Origin: Hyposmocoma kahamanoa
Lineage: Eukaryota > Arthropoda > Insecta > Lepidoptera > Cosmopterigidae
Length of the DNA: 64,000 bases
NCBI RefSeq assembly: GCF_003589595.1
Contig: NW_020653750.1
Coordinates: forward strand, 6,608,160 to 6,672,159
Direction: 5' to 3'
Notes under the pieces: model-generated
The model's input: the letters and a program-made list of their open reading frames with translations, nothing else
The model's database searches: none
Told to the model about the DNA's origin: nothing
Shown here: positions 10,240 to 21,329 of the stretch, piece after piece
Layout of the letters: every line of letters begins with the position of its first letter
How positions within the stretch are numbered: position 1 is the first letter of the stretch
Translations under genes and position numbers: made by a program

Positions 10240-12263
10240 TATCCATAACGAACATAAACTTTCTAATCCATTAACAACTTTAATACCTAATATAAATAAA
10301 GCATAAACCTCCTTTAGACTTATCGCTACCTTAAAGTGTCTAAAGAATTTACTGCTACTTTACTAATCGCGAACAAATAATTAAAAAAGAATGAAAAAAA
10401 ATCGGTTTCATTAAAAACTAAATAAAAATATCATTATCCACGTTCAGTCAGATCTCATAAAGTAAGGAACTAGAATTATACCAAAAATATTCTCGACTAC
10501 ACGATGAGAGAGCTTTCAGCATAGCGATCAGATCGTGAAACATGCATCAACGCACATGGGTTATAAATAACCCCGCCCATGAGAACCTTCTGCGGAGCGC
10601 TTCCGCCGTGTTTCCTATCCCCACGAGGCTACGATTTATGTCAACGGAAAAACTATGCTGCCATACTAAAATTTGAAATGTCAGTCTTGACGTGATCAAT
10701 AGGATCAGTCCAAGTGATTTGTGTCTTTTGAAGCTGTACTTAAAAATTCATTATTAAAAAACTTTCTATTATTTCATTCAAACTGGAAAAAAGTCTAGTT
10801 TTTTCCTTAAATTACTTTTTGTGGTTTCCCCTTTGTTCCCATAGTTATATTTATATATCGATGGCTTTCTAGAATAGTGGCCTATCACAAAAAACTTAAT
10901 TAATCAGGACGATGGTTTATAAAATCACAGGCTTATCTAGCGCTCAAATCCGACGAATTTTATATTGGCTTAATGCAATCACGGACTATTTTAACCAACG
11001 AAAAGCTGAGTTTATAATTAATTAAAAAATAACTATTCTGCTTTGGGCTACTATATTTGAAAAGTTGTGATATATTGTAATTATTTTCTTACGTTTTTTA
11101 CGTACTTATTACGTATTGTAAGAAAACGTTCACATTTTAGGTAAATAAACTCCCTCAATTCCGGAATATCCTATCATGAAAACGGGTGGCGATGTAAGAA
11201 TATATTATTTTTAATGAATAATGTGCATGTGCAAAAGTAAAAAAATAACTATCATGAACGCCATTATCCTAAGTGTGTAATGTTGTTAATATTTTTCCTA
11301 TTTATTAATCATGAAATTCTGTTACATATACGTTGTTACTTTGTATACTGGGTATTAACAAATTAGGTACGGACTCTTTTCTTACTTAGGACCACATATT
11401 TACCTCGTTATAGTTTCGGGAAATTAAGAAAAACAATTTAATTACTAAACATGCTCTGGTATTAACAATACTACTTCTAAGTGTAGGTATAATTAGTAGA
11501 TTAAAACATATAATATTTGGACATAAATAAAACATTGAAAAAATTTTAGTACGGTAAAATTACCTGTATAAATCACATAAAAGTTTGATTTGTATTTTCC
11601 TTCTGATTTGTTTTATTTATTCTATCCCATTCATTACATTCTGATGCAAACTGTCTACTCCAAATTTAACCATACCGAATTTATTAGCACCTATTGTAAT
11701 AAACATCACATATCTACGTAGATACCGTCGTATTACGAGAGCATATAGCGATAATTACATTCTGTTTAGGGACTTGTAAAAATTCATTATTATCTCGTCG
11801 CCGCGAGACGTCGTACCAGAAGAAAATTGGTACGCTATTTTTAGTCACTACGTCAGTAATATTCATGTATTTTTTTGTAACTATTTAAACAAAACCTCTG
11901 CATTTAAATATATTTTTGAGAAGCATCTGAACACAAGGACCTCATCTAAGTAGAAGGTGGGGTGACTATGTACAATAGGGGTTGAGTCGTTACTCAACCA
12001 CCAAGTTCGTTAACTTAAGAACAGATTTTAGTGTTCCGAACTTTAGAGAGAACTAAAGAGAACGTGGAATCAGTTTGGTGTTCGCCTTTTCGTCCGTCAC
12101 AGATGATTCTTAGTATCCATCTTTTGTCTTAATTCTACCATTTTATAATCTCTTCGTTGCTATTATATAATACAATGGGTCTGGAACACAGTTAATCTAG
12201 TGACCATGAAAGTTTATGAAATACGGAACTCATTGATCCAATATGTCTCTCGATAAGTTTTTT
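10240..12263. other. no recognisable gene; one GC-richer repeat-like patch
   Basis: Nothing assignable apart from a patch at about 10550-10640 (CGCCCATGAGAACCTTCTGC, TTTCCTATCCCCACGAGGCT) that is unlike its AT-rich surroundings and looks like a dispersed repeat. No family was named. Confidence 0.4.
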
Positions 12264-12500
12264 ACTTGTGACAGAGTTCGTTCAGGGAAGTGCCACTTTA
12301 CCTATTTCGACAAGGGTGCTGGTGAAATTATAGGCACATGGGACTTGTCAATTTATGTCTCAGAGTGACGGGCAAAATATCAGTGCCCCTAACATCGTTC
12401 CTAGGGGCACTGACAAACTGATTAAAAGCTCTAAGTGGCACTGCAACTGCTATGGATAGGTGCACGACTTGGTCGTTCCATCACTTGATATAAAAAAAAT
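12264..12500 (+). repeat. SINE-like family 1, copy 2
   Basis: Runs from CTTGTGACAGAGTTCGTTCA to GATATAAAAAAAATT. An internal deletion removes the CCGGTTTTGAAGG region. A small inserted inverted stretch (GTGCCCCTAACATCGTTCCT then AGGGGCACTGAC) gives a local hairpin. Confidence 0.8.
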
Positions 12501-12921
12501 TAAAACAGTTTTACAAATTGAAAATTGTATCACACACGCAACCCTCTCAAGTCAATATTAGTCTGATAATCGACTCACAACTGGTTGGTATAACTTCAAG
12601 GTGTGTTACTGTACATGCGGCTTGTGAAGTCGGAAAGCAAATTTTTAAGTTGCCTAACTGCATCTACAATCCTCTATAGTTGCAAAAGTAGCTAAAATTG
12701 CTAGTTGCGAATCCAAATACGATCTCGGACTTTGTAGCAGTTCAGTCTAAACGTTTTAAATCTGCATAAAGAGCTTGTCTCGTAACTCTAACTTAAATAT
12801 ATCCTCATTTCAAAGGTAAACAAATTATACTTGAAATTGTCACGTTGATTAAAATCTACTACTTATTCTGGCAGTTTTTCCTGAAAAGAGGGAGCAAGAT
12901 ACTCAAGAGTTTCTTCTTTTT

Positions 12922-13192
12922 AGCCGACTTCAAAAACAGGAGGAGGTACTCAATTCGACTGTATATATTTTTTTGTATAAATGTTACACGATAATTTGTG
13001 AACCAATTTTGATGATTCTTTTTTTTGTTCGAAAGACCTCAGTAGTGGTCCTATTTAAATTTGAAGAAAATATTCCATCTCTAAAGGTGGTAAACAAAGG
13101 GATGAATCCGATTTCGCGCACTTTCCGGTAACTTGGAATCAATAAAACTTGGTAAATAGATGTAATTTCACGAAATGTTGAGGTCGGTTTTT
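12922..13192 (+). mobile_element. family 2 inverted-end element, full copy
   Basis: Left end AGCCGACTTCAAAAACAGGA, right end AAATGTTGAGGTCGGTTTTT. The ends are inverted copies of CCGAC(T/C)TCAA. Body landmarks shared by all copies are AGGAGG…CTCAATTCGACTGTA, GTTACACGATAA, CCAATTTTGATGATTCTT, TCAGTAGTGGTCC, AAATTTGAAGAAAATATTCC and TAAACAAAGGGATGAATCCG. It is non-coding, about 270 bases and MITE-like. It could instead be the end region of a larger DNA transposon. Confidence 0.65.
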
Positions 13193-13340
13193 TTAGTACA
13201 CTGTACTGAGATTATTTAAATAAACATCTGTACACATTTATCATTTACAAGATATATATTTGATATATCATAGATCGAAACAACCTGCGAGATTTAAATG
13301 GGTCATTGTCAAGAATTTTACGTGATAACCTTTAGTATGA

Positions 13341-13455
13341 ATAGGAAATGAAACTATTTTTCCGGATTTAAATCGCGTATATTTGTTTTTTCAAACATAC
13401 CGACGTTTCGGGCCCTTTACAGGTCCCATGGTCACGGTTGACTGAGGTGGTACAG
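13341..13455 (+). repeat. family 3 repeat (ACGTTTCG block)
   Basis: Contains GGAAATGAAACTATTTTTCC, GATTTAAATCGCGTATATTT, CAAACATACCGACGTTTCGG and TACAGGTCCCATGGTCACGG in order. The GAAACGTC core with a short hairpin in front is reminiscent of terminal regions of Penelope-like retroelements, but no reverse transcriptase is nearby, so the class is a guess. Confidence 0.6.
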
Positions 13456-14180
13456 TCTTTAACCAGTTATGTCTAATATTGATGCAAACCACCCTATTTT
13501 TTCACTATAGTTACAATAGTTATTAATTAAATACCTTATTTTTAATTTTACAAAGAAAACATTCCAATTTACGCTATATTAAGTTTAACAAATTATTTTA
13601 TTGAATGAATTTTTATTAAGTTCAATTTATTATTAATTATTAATAGAAATTAGAATAAACTGAAACATATTAATTAGTACTGCAGTCTTATGTCTGTTGG
13701 GATTTTTCATTAGAGGAAATACTGGATCCCAAACTGGTGGTACGAAGAAACCATCTTCCCTGTTCAAATTAGGATGTTTTTTAATTTCAATGGCCTCTCG
13801 TAGCATCCTGGGTAGATAACGGACTTCTATCCTATCGCGAAAACCTAAGAACTCTTTAGTATGAAGTTTTTGTTTTGGTATATTTCGCTTTGTTGTACTG
13901 TGTGATATTTGTATGATTTTTTTAATAATAGATCATAGAGATAATAATGTAACGCATTTTTTTTGGTAGATCTCTTAAATCATAGAATAATAACGCATAG
14001 AATGATAGTTTCATATGAAACGAACTGTCACAATTGAGGCAAAAATTAAATTAATGTAGGCGTAAGCAACTTGTATCTACGCTCGTCGGCACGCACACAA
14101 ATATACAAATAATGATGCCATGAAATAACATTTCCCTCAAAAATGGGGAAATTGTATCTTGCTTAACTCGTCATTAAGTT

Positions 14181-14277
14181 AAAGGTGCCTACAGATTTGC
14201 TCGATTTTGTCGATCGACAATCTCGATTAGGTGCCTACAGATATGCTCGACTTTGTCGATCGTTACTGTTGATCGAC
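14181..14277 (+). repeat. 50-bp direct duplication, AGGTGCCTACAGAT unit
   Basis: AGGTGCCTACAGATTTGCTC at 14181 recurs as AGGTGCCTACAGATATGCTC at 14231, each followed by GATTTTGTCGATCG-like sequence. The GGTGC-TACAGAT motif resembles the ends of the element at 53.87 kb. Confidence 0.6.
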
Positions 14278-14324
14278 AACGTCAAGTGACAGGAATTTTC
14301 AAAATTTTGTTTTTGGTAATCCTT

Positions 14325-14696
14325 ATGGAAATGGCATTTATATCTGAATACACGAAGGCGGACACGACTTTTCTCGTTTCTAAAACCAAGATGGCGGGCA
14401 CGTCTTTTCAAATAAATGCAAAATGGGAATCGTTTTCGAGGTATTCGAGGTGCTCATCACGAATATGGCATTTATTTCTAAATCCTAGATGGCGGACACG
14501 ACTTTTGAAATAAATACAATATGGGTATCATTTTCGAGGTATTTGGGGGGCTCATTATGAATATGGCAGTCATTTCTAAACCCAAGATGGCGGGCACGAT
14601 TTTTCGAATAATAGCAAGTTGGGTGTCGTTTTCAAGGTATTTGGGGCTGCTCATTCCGAATGTAGCACATATGTATTTCTAAATCCAAGATGGCGA
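14325..14696 (+). repeat. 98-bp tandem array, about 3.5 units
   Basis: The block CCAAGATGGCGGGCACGACT is repeated with ATGGCG at 14391, 14489, 14587 and 14690 (spacings 98, 98 and 103). Each unit also carries TCGTTTTCGAGGTATTTGGG and GAATATGGCATTTATTTCTA. An earlier partial unit starts near 14325. ORFs here come from the repeat. They are not genes. Confidence 0.85.
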
Positions 14697-14753
14697 AGAA
14701 TTAGAAGAAGAAGAATTAGAAGAAGAAGAATTAGAAGAAGAAGAATTAGAATT
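14697..14753 (+). repeat. 15-bp minisatellite (TTAGAAGAAGAAGAA)n
   Basis: At least three and a half perfect units directly abut the 98-bp array and end in TTAGAATTC. The encoded RIRRR repeats in the plus frame are an artefact. Confidence 0.85.
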
Positions 14754-14861
14754 CTTGCCCGCTATCTTGTGTTCAGATATACATGCCATTTCCTTATGGT
14801 TTACCAAAAATACATTTTTGAAAAACCTACAAGCGAGTTTAAGTGCGACTATCGAATTTGA

Positions 14862-15960
14862 ATATCTAAATAGCCTGATATTATCTGTGGGTATGTTTAC
14901 ATGAAAAGTACACGATAACAGTAAAGAACCTGAACCTAAAAGTTATTTATACACGATTTTGGAGAACTGACGATGACTTTTTAGTCAGTGTTAGTTCCCT
15001 GAAATAATTTTAGTTACGAACTTTTGAGTCTGGCCAAGACAATTTTTTAAAATGAGTGTATGATGAACAAGAATAATGATTTTTCACATGAAACTAATGA
15101 AGGCAAATACTAAATATATTTGGTGTAAAAATAGCTAACTTAAATTCTCTACAATGTTGTTGCGGCGGTGTACATTTGTAGAAATTTTGCAACCGTCGCG
15201 ATATTGCCTATTCTCAAAAAATTACGTAATATAATTATTTTGAAACAGAATAGCAAAATGGGGAGAAAAAACCCGTTACTTTGCAACATTTTCGTATCTT
15301 GTTGCAACGAAATTAATTTTCTGTTTTAGTGAATATTTATATAAAAATACAAGTTGAAACGTGTTACTTCCTTGTGGAATGTGATGTTAGTGTCTATTTT
15401 ATGTTTGTCTTATCTATTTTTAAGCCCAATTACCGCACATTTCGTCATTTTTAGCAAAAATCTTTGAACTGTTCGCGGTACAACTTGACCTTGAGCACTG
15501 ACTGCCCGCTCGCTCATGTAGGCCCATACGGCGTCCTACAATTTGCCTCACTTAGCGTGTGCGGGCTAGGTTTCTATGCGTTATTATTCTAAGTCTTAAA
15601 TACTAAAACAAAAACAAAATTTATCTTCTCTCCTTGGTAATTTTACCATTCTTGTACAACATGTCACTTTGACATTATAGTTTAAAAATATTTAGTAAAT
15701 TAATTAAAACTCTTAAGTGTTGGTGTAATCTATTATTTAATCCATTCACATATATATTACCTGTTGGTGAACGATTTTTCTATAAAATCAATATCGTGAA
15801 TGGGTACTCTTTAGTTTGACATATTTTTGAAAACACCAACCCTGGCTAATTTTTCTTGTATGGTAACGCAGAATACTAGTGCTGCGTACCAATTAACTCG
15901 ATTTTACTTCTGTAGTCCAGGCTCATGTAAATTATAGCTTTTCTTTAATATTTCCATGTC
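14862..15960. other. no recognisable feature
   Basis: AT-rich with no repeat family, ORF or hairpin that could be assigned. Confidence 0.5.
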
Positions 15961-15969
15961 GAACGCCGC

Positions 15970-16600
15970 CATTTAGGTTGCCAAGTACTTCCTGTAAAGT
16001 AATATACGTAAACCTGGAATCGCCATGTATTCTAGCGGGTTTAGGTGATAAGACTTGGGAGCTTCATCTAGATGAATCGATAGATTGTCTGTGGCGTTGT
16101 TCGCGGGTAACATCTCTCAGTAGGAATTCGGCGGAAGCTTGTCTTTTCTGTTCGACACGTCGGCTCGCAAGGTGTTCTAGATTCTTACATCCCCTACGGT
16201 GATTTATCCCATTGGGGGCATGGTCCCCCAATGCCTCTTTTTATAAAGTAACCAGGAATAGCCAGATGTCGTAATTATGGGTCTCGGAACCCTGTACCAA
16301 ATGTAAAACCCGTGTCACCGGACCTCATGGGTTTTTTATATCTATATTTGGTACTTGTAATTTCAAATCTCGCCATCAACTGAATGGCTGAGACAAATCT
16401 GCTGTAACTTTTGTTCGGCTACGCCCGACCACGTGTCATGAGCTCCACGGGTGGTCGGCGTCTACTTGTAACTGCGTTACTCCTATAGAAACTACGCTGT
16501 CTTCGCAGCGGGTCTGGTATGTAATTTAAATGTACATCCGGTAAACTCCAGGTCAGTAACGTATAAGTGAAGTGTCCATGTGTCACTCATGTACTTTCAA
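15970..16600 (+). repeat. retroelement remnant, 3'-UTR-like
   Basis: A stretch of more balanced composition with two clean hairpins: CATTGGGGGCATGGTCCCCCAATG (counted in two halves, about 16209-16232) and CCGACCACGTG facing CCACGGGTGGTCGG (about 16427-16458). It also contains TGGGTCTCGGAACCCTGTAC and GGACCTCATGGG. No reverse transcriptase frame is present. The look is that of a LINE 3' untranslated region, possibly R1-like, but the clade is a guess. Confidence 0.4.
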
Positions 16601-17253
16601 AAACTCTTAGTGCAGTGTATTAGCTCTAAGCATATTTAAAATTAAACTTTTCTATGTAACTAATAAGAACAGTAAGCATATCTATACACTCCTACTGTGA
16701 ACTCGGGGAAGTAAAATTCTAGTTCTCCATACTGTTCCCTTAAATTTACCTGTAACATGTAACTAAAGTAAATTTAAAATAAAGCTTCTGGTTATTTCTA
16801 CTTGAAATTTGTTTTCGTTGTGTGTAAGGCGCCTTTCCTTCTCCTCGCTTATAAATTTTACACGCAGCACCGGGTCAACTAGAACTCACCCACAAACCAG
16901 TCTCATGCTCACTCAAACCGACAGGAGCTGACCATTACAATAACATTAGTAAAAATGTAAACAATCATTGAATTATATAGTCCGACTTGAAAAATCCATT
17001 TACCTTAGTAAATCGACACATTCGTCCTTTAGTGAATATAAAAATGAATTTCCTCGGGTTAATTGGACATATTAAGCAGGATTCGAAGTGATAATTAATA
17101 TAGTGATATTAAAAATCGGAACAACAAAATGCTACTGCTAGTATATTCGATGTCGTATCATGTGTTAGTATCAGAGATATATTCAAACGTGTTAAATGAG
17201 AGTTTCATAAAAAAGTCACAAGTCAAATAGTTTTCGCAAAGACTTGTTTTATT

Positions 17254-17464
17254 AAACGACTTCAAAAAAAGGTTCTCAATTTGACTGTTACTTTTTGTAC
17301 GTATGTTACGCGATAACTCCTGCATTTGTGAACCGATTTTGATGATTCTTTTGTTGTTGAAAAGAGGGTACCTCAGTAGTGGTTCCATTTAAATTTCAAG
17401 AAAATATTCCACCGCTAAGGGTGGCAAACTAGGGGATGAATGACTTTTGAGGCTGATTTTTTTT
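17254..17464 (+). mobile_element. family 2 element, internally shortened copy
   Basis: Left end AAACGACTTCAAAAAAAGGT, right end ACTTTTGAGGCTGATTTTTT. It keeps ACGCGATAACTCC, TGAACCGATTTTGATGATTC and CTCAGTAGTGGTTCC. It has lost the part between GGGATGAAT and the right end. Confidence 0.65.
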
Positions 17465-18204
17465 AGGACTAAGTACTGAGATTATTATTCTAAAACGAGT
17501 TTATTTAGTTTTCTTTTTGTTCTCTGTTTTGTTAGTCAAAAATTAAGGTAACGAAACTACGAATCAGCGTGGATACATATAGACTAATTATCAGTCAATT
17601 ATAATTATCTAAGAAAATAAGTACCTTGATATTAAGTTACTGCTAAAATATTTAGATCATTTATTACTTTATAAATCAGATATAATGTCTTTATTACTTT
17701 ACAAATGGGATTTATAACACAACAACGGCGCCATTAACTGAATAGGGGAGGTAAATGTGACGTAAGCCTCGGAACTTTTGAAAGGTGTTGTAAATTTAGC
17801 ATTTCTTATCTTTAAACGTAAATTTCATCAAACGGAGATACTATACGTAATAGAAATGATAACCGGAGCGATTTAAATGCATTCGCAAGCGAGCTCCGTA
17901 GGAAATTGTGCTAGCCGCGCCTTCGTAGTTGTTGTATATTCTCTCTACTTTACAGCGAGCTTCTAGAATTTTCTCAAACGAATATAATAGCGTTAAACGC
18001 CGCTCTATATAATCACTGTGGGAAATATAAAAATTTGGGAGTAAATGTGGTTTTAAATGTTTACGATTATTGAATAACATACTTTTTTTATATTACTAAA
18101 GTAACTACTTACTACAATCCCAGAACCATAGCCGTCCTTTGCTTTAGTAAAGTGTCAATAAGATGCAGAAGAAACTTTGTTTGTCAATTTAAGAACCTAT
18201 TTAT
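17465..18204. other. no recognisable feature
   Basis: Nothing assignable apart from a short direct repeat, TGTCTTTATTACTTTA-like sequence near 17655 and 17685. Confidence 0.45.
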
Positions 18205-18463
18205 TAACCGACTTGAAAAAAGGATGAGGTTCTCAATGCGATTGGTTTTTTTTTTGGGTATGTTACATGATTATTCCGACATTAATTGAGAACCAATTTT
18301 GATGATTCTTTTTTGATGAAAAGAGGGTAGCTCAGTATTGGAAAATATTCTACCTGTAAGGATAGCATATTAGTTTATGGGATTTTAACCACTTTTCGTT
18401 AACCGTTTTCAATAAAACTTGGCAAATAGATGTAATTCCACAAACTTTTGAAGTTTTTTTTTT
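18205..18463 (+). mobile_element. family 2 element with degraded right end
   Basis: Starts TAACCGACTTGAAAAAAGGA and runs to AACTTTTGAAGTTTTTTT. The right terminal CCGAC block is lost. A separate MITE begins seven bases later, so the loss may come from that insertion. Confidence 0.65.
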
Positions 18464-18469
18464 ATAAAA

Positions 18470-18633
18470 CGGTCATTCTAGGCCTAGTGTTCACTACCTA
18501 ATTTACGTGGCAATTTTTGATTTGATGATTTTTTTATCGTGGAATATTATTTAATAATTACGCGATAATATACTTAATAAATAATAAAAATTGCAATGAA
18601 ATTAGGTAGTGAACACTAATCCGAGAATGGCCG
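18470..18633. mobile_element. 164-bp MITE with ~50-bp imperfect inverted repeats
   Basis: The left arm CGGTCATTCTAGGCCTAGTG…CACTACCTAATTT…GCAATTTTTGAT faces the right arm ATTGCAATGAAATTAGGTAG…TGAACACTAATCCGAGAATG. The two arms cover most of the element, leaving an AT-rich loop. A half-copy with GAAATTAGGTAG occurs near 60326. Confidence 0.7.
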
Positions 18634-20575
18634 AAAAAAGTATAGTTATTCTAATACAGATACATTGTAATATTAGGTGTACTGAATATCACGATTTACT
18701 ACTAAGATATTAATTTATTTTTGTGAAATTGGTCAGCCGTTTCCTCATGCTCCTACTGAATGCTCCAACTGGTACGAGCACGAGCACTAATATTTCTATA
18801 TGCTCCTACTGGTAGGACCAAAAGGATAAATATGCCCTCGTGCTCCTACTAATGTACTGTCATATTTATATGTAATTGATATTGTAGTACCCGAATGTAT
18901 GTTACCGATTCTCTAAGCTTATCAGCCTCGATATTTTTTTTTATCGACTACCTATTAGCAAATCGTCATATTGATTAAACTCTTCTCAAGCTCATTCGTA
19001 AGGCAGGTTCTCCTGGGAGGAATGCGCAAAAAACCCTAGGAGTTGTTTTTTAAATAAACATTTGTACACATTTGCAACATTATTTCGAACATTATTATAA
19101 TTAACATACATTACTTTAAATTCTGAATAGCTATTGAAGTAAATACTCAAGAAGGTTTTAAAAAAAATCTACATTTCCCCATGACATTGCATATATCCCC
19201 ACAAGGCACTGGCCTTTTTTCCACTCATCCATGTCATTGGCATGTCGTTTCCAGGCCGAATCAACTCACAAGAAGCAGAAAAGAGTATTATATATGTACG
19301 TATGAATGAATATCAAAATATATATCTTTTAGAATTTTGTTTGCTTACGATATTTCATCGCAAATACATATTTTTTATTCAGTGTAGAGTTTTTCCTGAG
19401 GACCGATGAGATACGTATTGAAACTTTCCACACAAACGTCGTCGTATAGTACGGAAAATGATTAAAATTGCGGCTACAATGATGTAATCAATAAATTTGC
19501 TGAAATTATTAAGTATTATTTTCAGAGATCGTAAATTATAGCATATTTATTTAAACTTTAAGGAAGCAATACACGTAGAGGGAATACTACCTCTGTCAAA
19601 AATCCCGGTATTATTGTATTGTATATTTTTTTAATATAATTAAAGCAATTATGGTAGTGTATTAAGGAAAAAATTTGTTTATTATAAATAAATATATGTA
19701 ATAGGTATACGAAGCGAGGGAGGGTGAAGAAAGACGCTTGAAGTCTGCAATTGTTCAACAGCGTTTATTTAAAAAACTACGCCAATAAACTTTATTGACG
19801 TAGTTGGATATGATCAACATGGGAGACGTAATCGCGCTCGTCCTCAATGCCAGCTTACCGTCCCACCCGGCGATCGATGACGAAGACCGACGATTCCACG
19901 AGCTTTCATCCAAGTATCCCACCCGTCAGTGTTAGCTAGACTTTTGCGAAGTTAATTCGCCAATTTATGTGTGTTAAGTAGCCAATATTCGCCCAGGCCT
20001 TAAAATCCCTTAAAATCAAGGAAAACAATTCTATAATTTTACTTGTTGCCGGAGATTGAGAAATATGAACTCTCTTATTTCCCCAATTCCCCACACGTAG
20101 ATCTACTCAAACCCTCAAATTAGTTGTTTTAGAACTCCATTCCTCACAAAATCCCCAATCAAGTTTGTAATTCCCCATACCTTTTATTAAGTAACCTAAA
20201 ATCGCCTTTTCCTATTTCAAACATAGCCTAAATATCGCTGAGTCGCCGATCACTTTTTCAGTCGCCACACGACCCCTCGAAGTAGCCTAAATGGCGAAAA
20301 AACGCCTAATCTGGCACCACCGCCACCCGATGGAAATACTGGAGTGCCACTCATGGGCCCTGTGATTCAATGCAAAGCATTTTTTTAACGATGTTTTGCA
20401 GTTGGCTACTGATGGCCTTGACTGCGCCACCGGAAAAAAGGGCGAGCTGAAGGCTCATAGCCCCAATGCGAAGCAATATCTTTTTGCAACTGAAATGGTA
20501 ATTATGTTAGTTCTATTTTGATGCCAACGCCATCTAGCGGCAACGCGAGGTTACTAATATATCTTGTACGTGGTG
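18634..20575. other. no gene; unassigned repeat-like blocks
   Basis: A short duplication of TGCTCCTACT occurs four times in 18748-18850. A patch around 19800-19930 (GGGAGACGTAATCGCGCTCG, GTATCCCACCCG) is GC-richer. From about 20040 to 20340 the plus strand is rich in CCCCAATTCCCCACA-type tracts and repeated GCCTAAATGGCG-like steps, which looks like part of an unidentified mobile element. Confidence 0.4.
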
Positions 20576-20579
20576 TTAC

Positions 20580-20768
20580 AAGTATAATAATAATAGTTTG
20601 CCTATATCTAGTCCCACTGCTGGATACTGGTATCCTCTCACTATTTGGACTGTAGTTCCCACGCAGACCAAATGCTGATTAGGAACTTCACACACATAAT
20701 TAAATTGCGTTGGTTTCTTCACGGTGTTTTCTTTCCATCGAGTATATAACCAGAAATAGAGACGAAAT
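20580..20768 (-). repeat. SINE 3' part with CAGCAGTGGGACTAG tail
   Basis: On the minus strand it runs from TATACTCGATGGAAAGAAAA through CACCGTGAAGAAACCAACGC and GGATACCAGTATCCAGCAGT to GGGACTAGATATAGGC and then (TAT)n. This is the same layout as the longer SINE at 41822-42110 without the tRNA-like head. Confidence 0.6.
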
Positions 20769-21210
20769 GTCATTTAATTTGTTTGAAAACCATTCAGCCG
20801 TATCTTTACTGTGACAACTGCGCTCCGATTGGCTAGCCCGAGTTCGAAACAATTGACGGGTGTCGTCAATGGGTGTCGTCAACTGTTTCACTTCAAATCG
20901 ACCAGTTAACTTGAGCTTTGCTATAATGGACGAAAATTTCAAAATTACATATTTAGTATTTAATTACCGATGAAATGTGATTCCGTTTGTTTGCTAATTA
21001 GATTTTTGCTGTTTTTCCCACACCAGCGAATAGAACAGCACGACATTCTTAGAGATATTATCTTTATTACAATAAATACACCATATTTTTTGGAATATAC
21101 GGAGAAGTACGTACAGGTCAGTAGTTGGCCTGTCTATATTTCAGTGCAAACGGGAGTTGATATTTATAAGAGCTGTATCGCTAATGTGTTACTAGGAATA
21201 TATGGCCCTT

Positions 21211-21320
21211 ATTTCGTCTCTATTTCTGGTTATATACTCGATGTTTCTTTCACAGGAAAGCTCATGGTAAATTATGTGGTCTGTGGTAAATTAAAATTAA
21301 ATTTCAAAAACCACGCCTTC
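21211..21320 (-). repeat. chimeric SINE fragment
   Basis: Bases 21211-21243 are an exact inverted copy of 20736-20768. From CGATG onward the sequence (TTTCTTTCACAGGAAAGC, ATTAAATTTC) matches the inverse of the SINE at 41.95-42.0 kb. Two SINE pieces in opposite sense are therefore joined at CGATG. Confidence 0.55.
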
Positions 21321-21329
21321 TGCCAAAGA

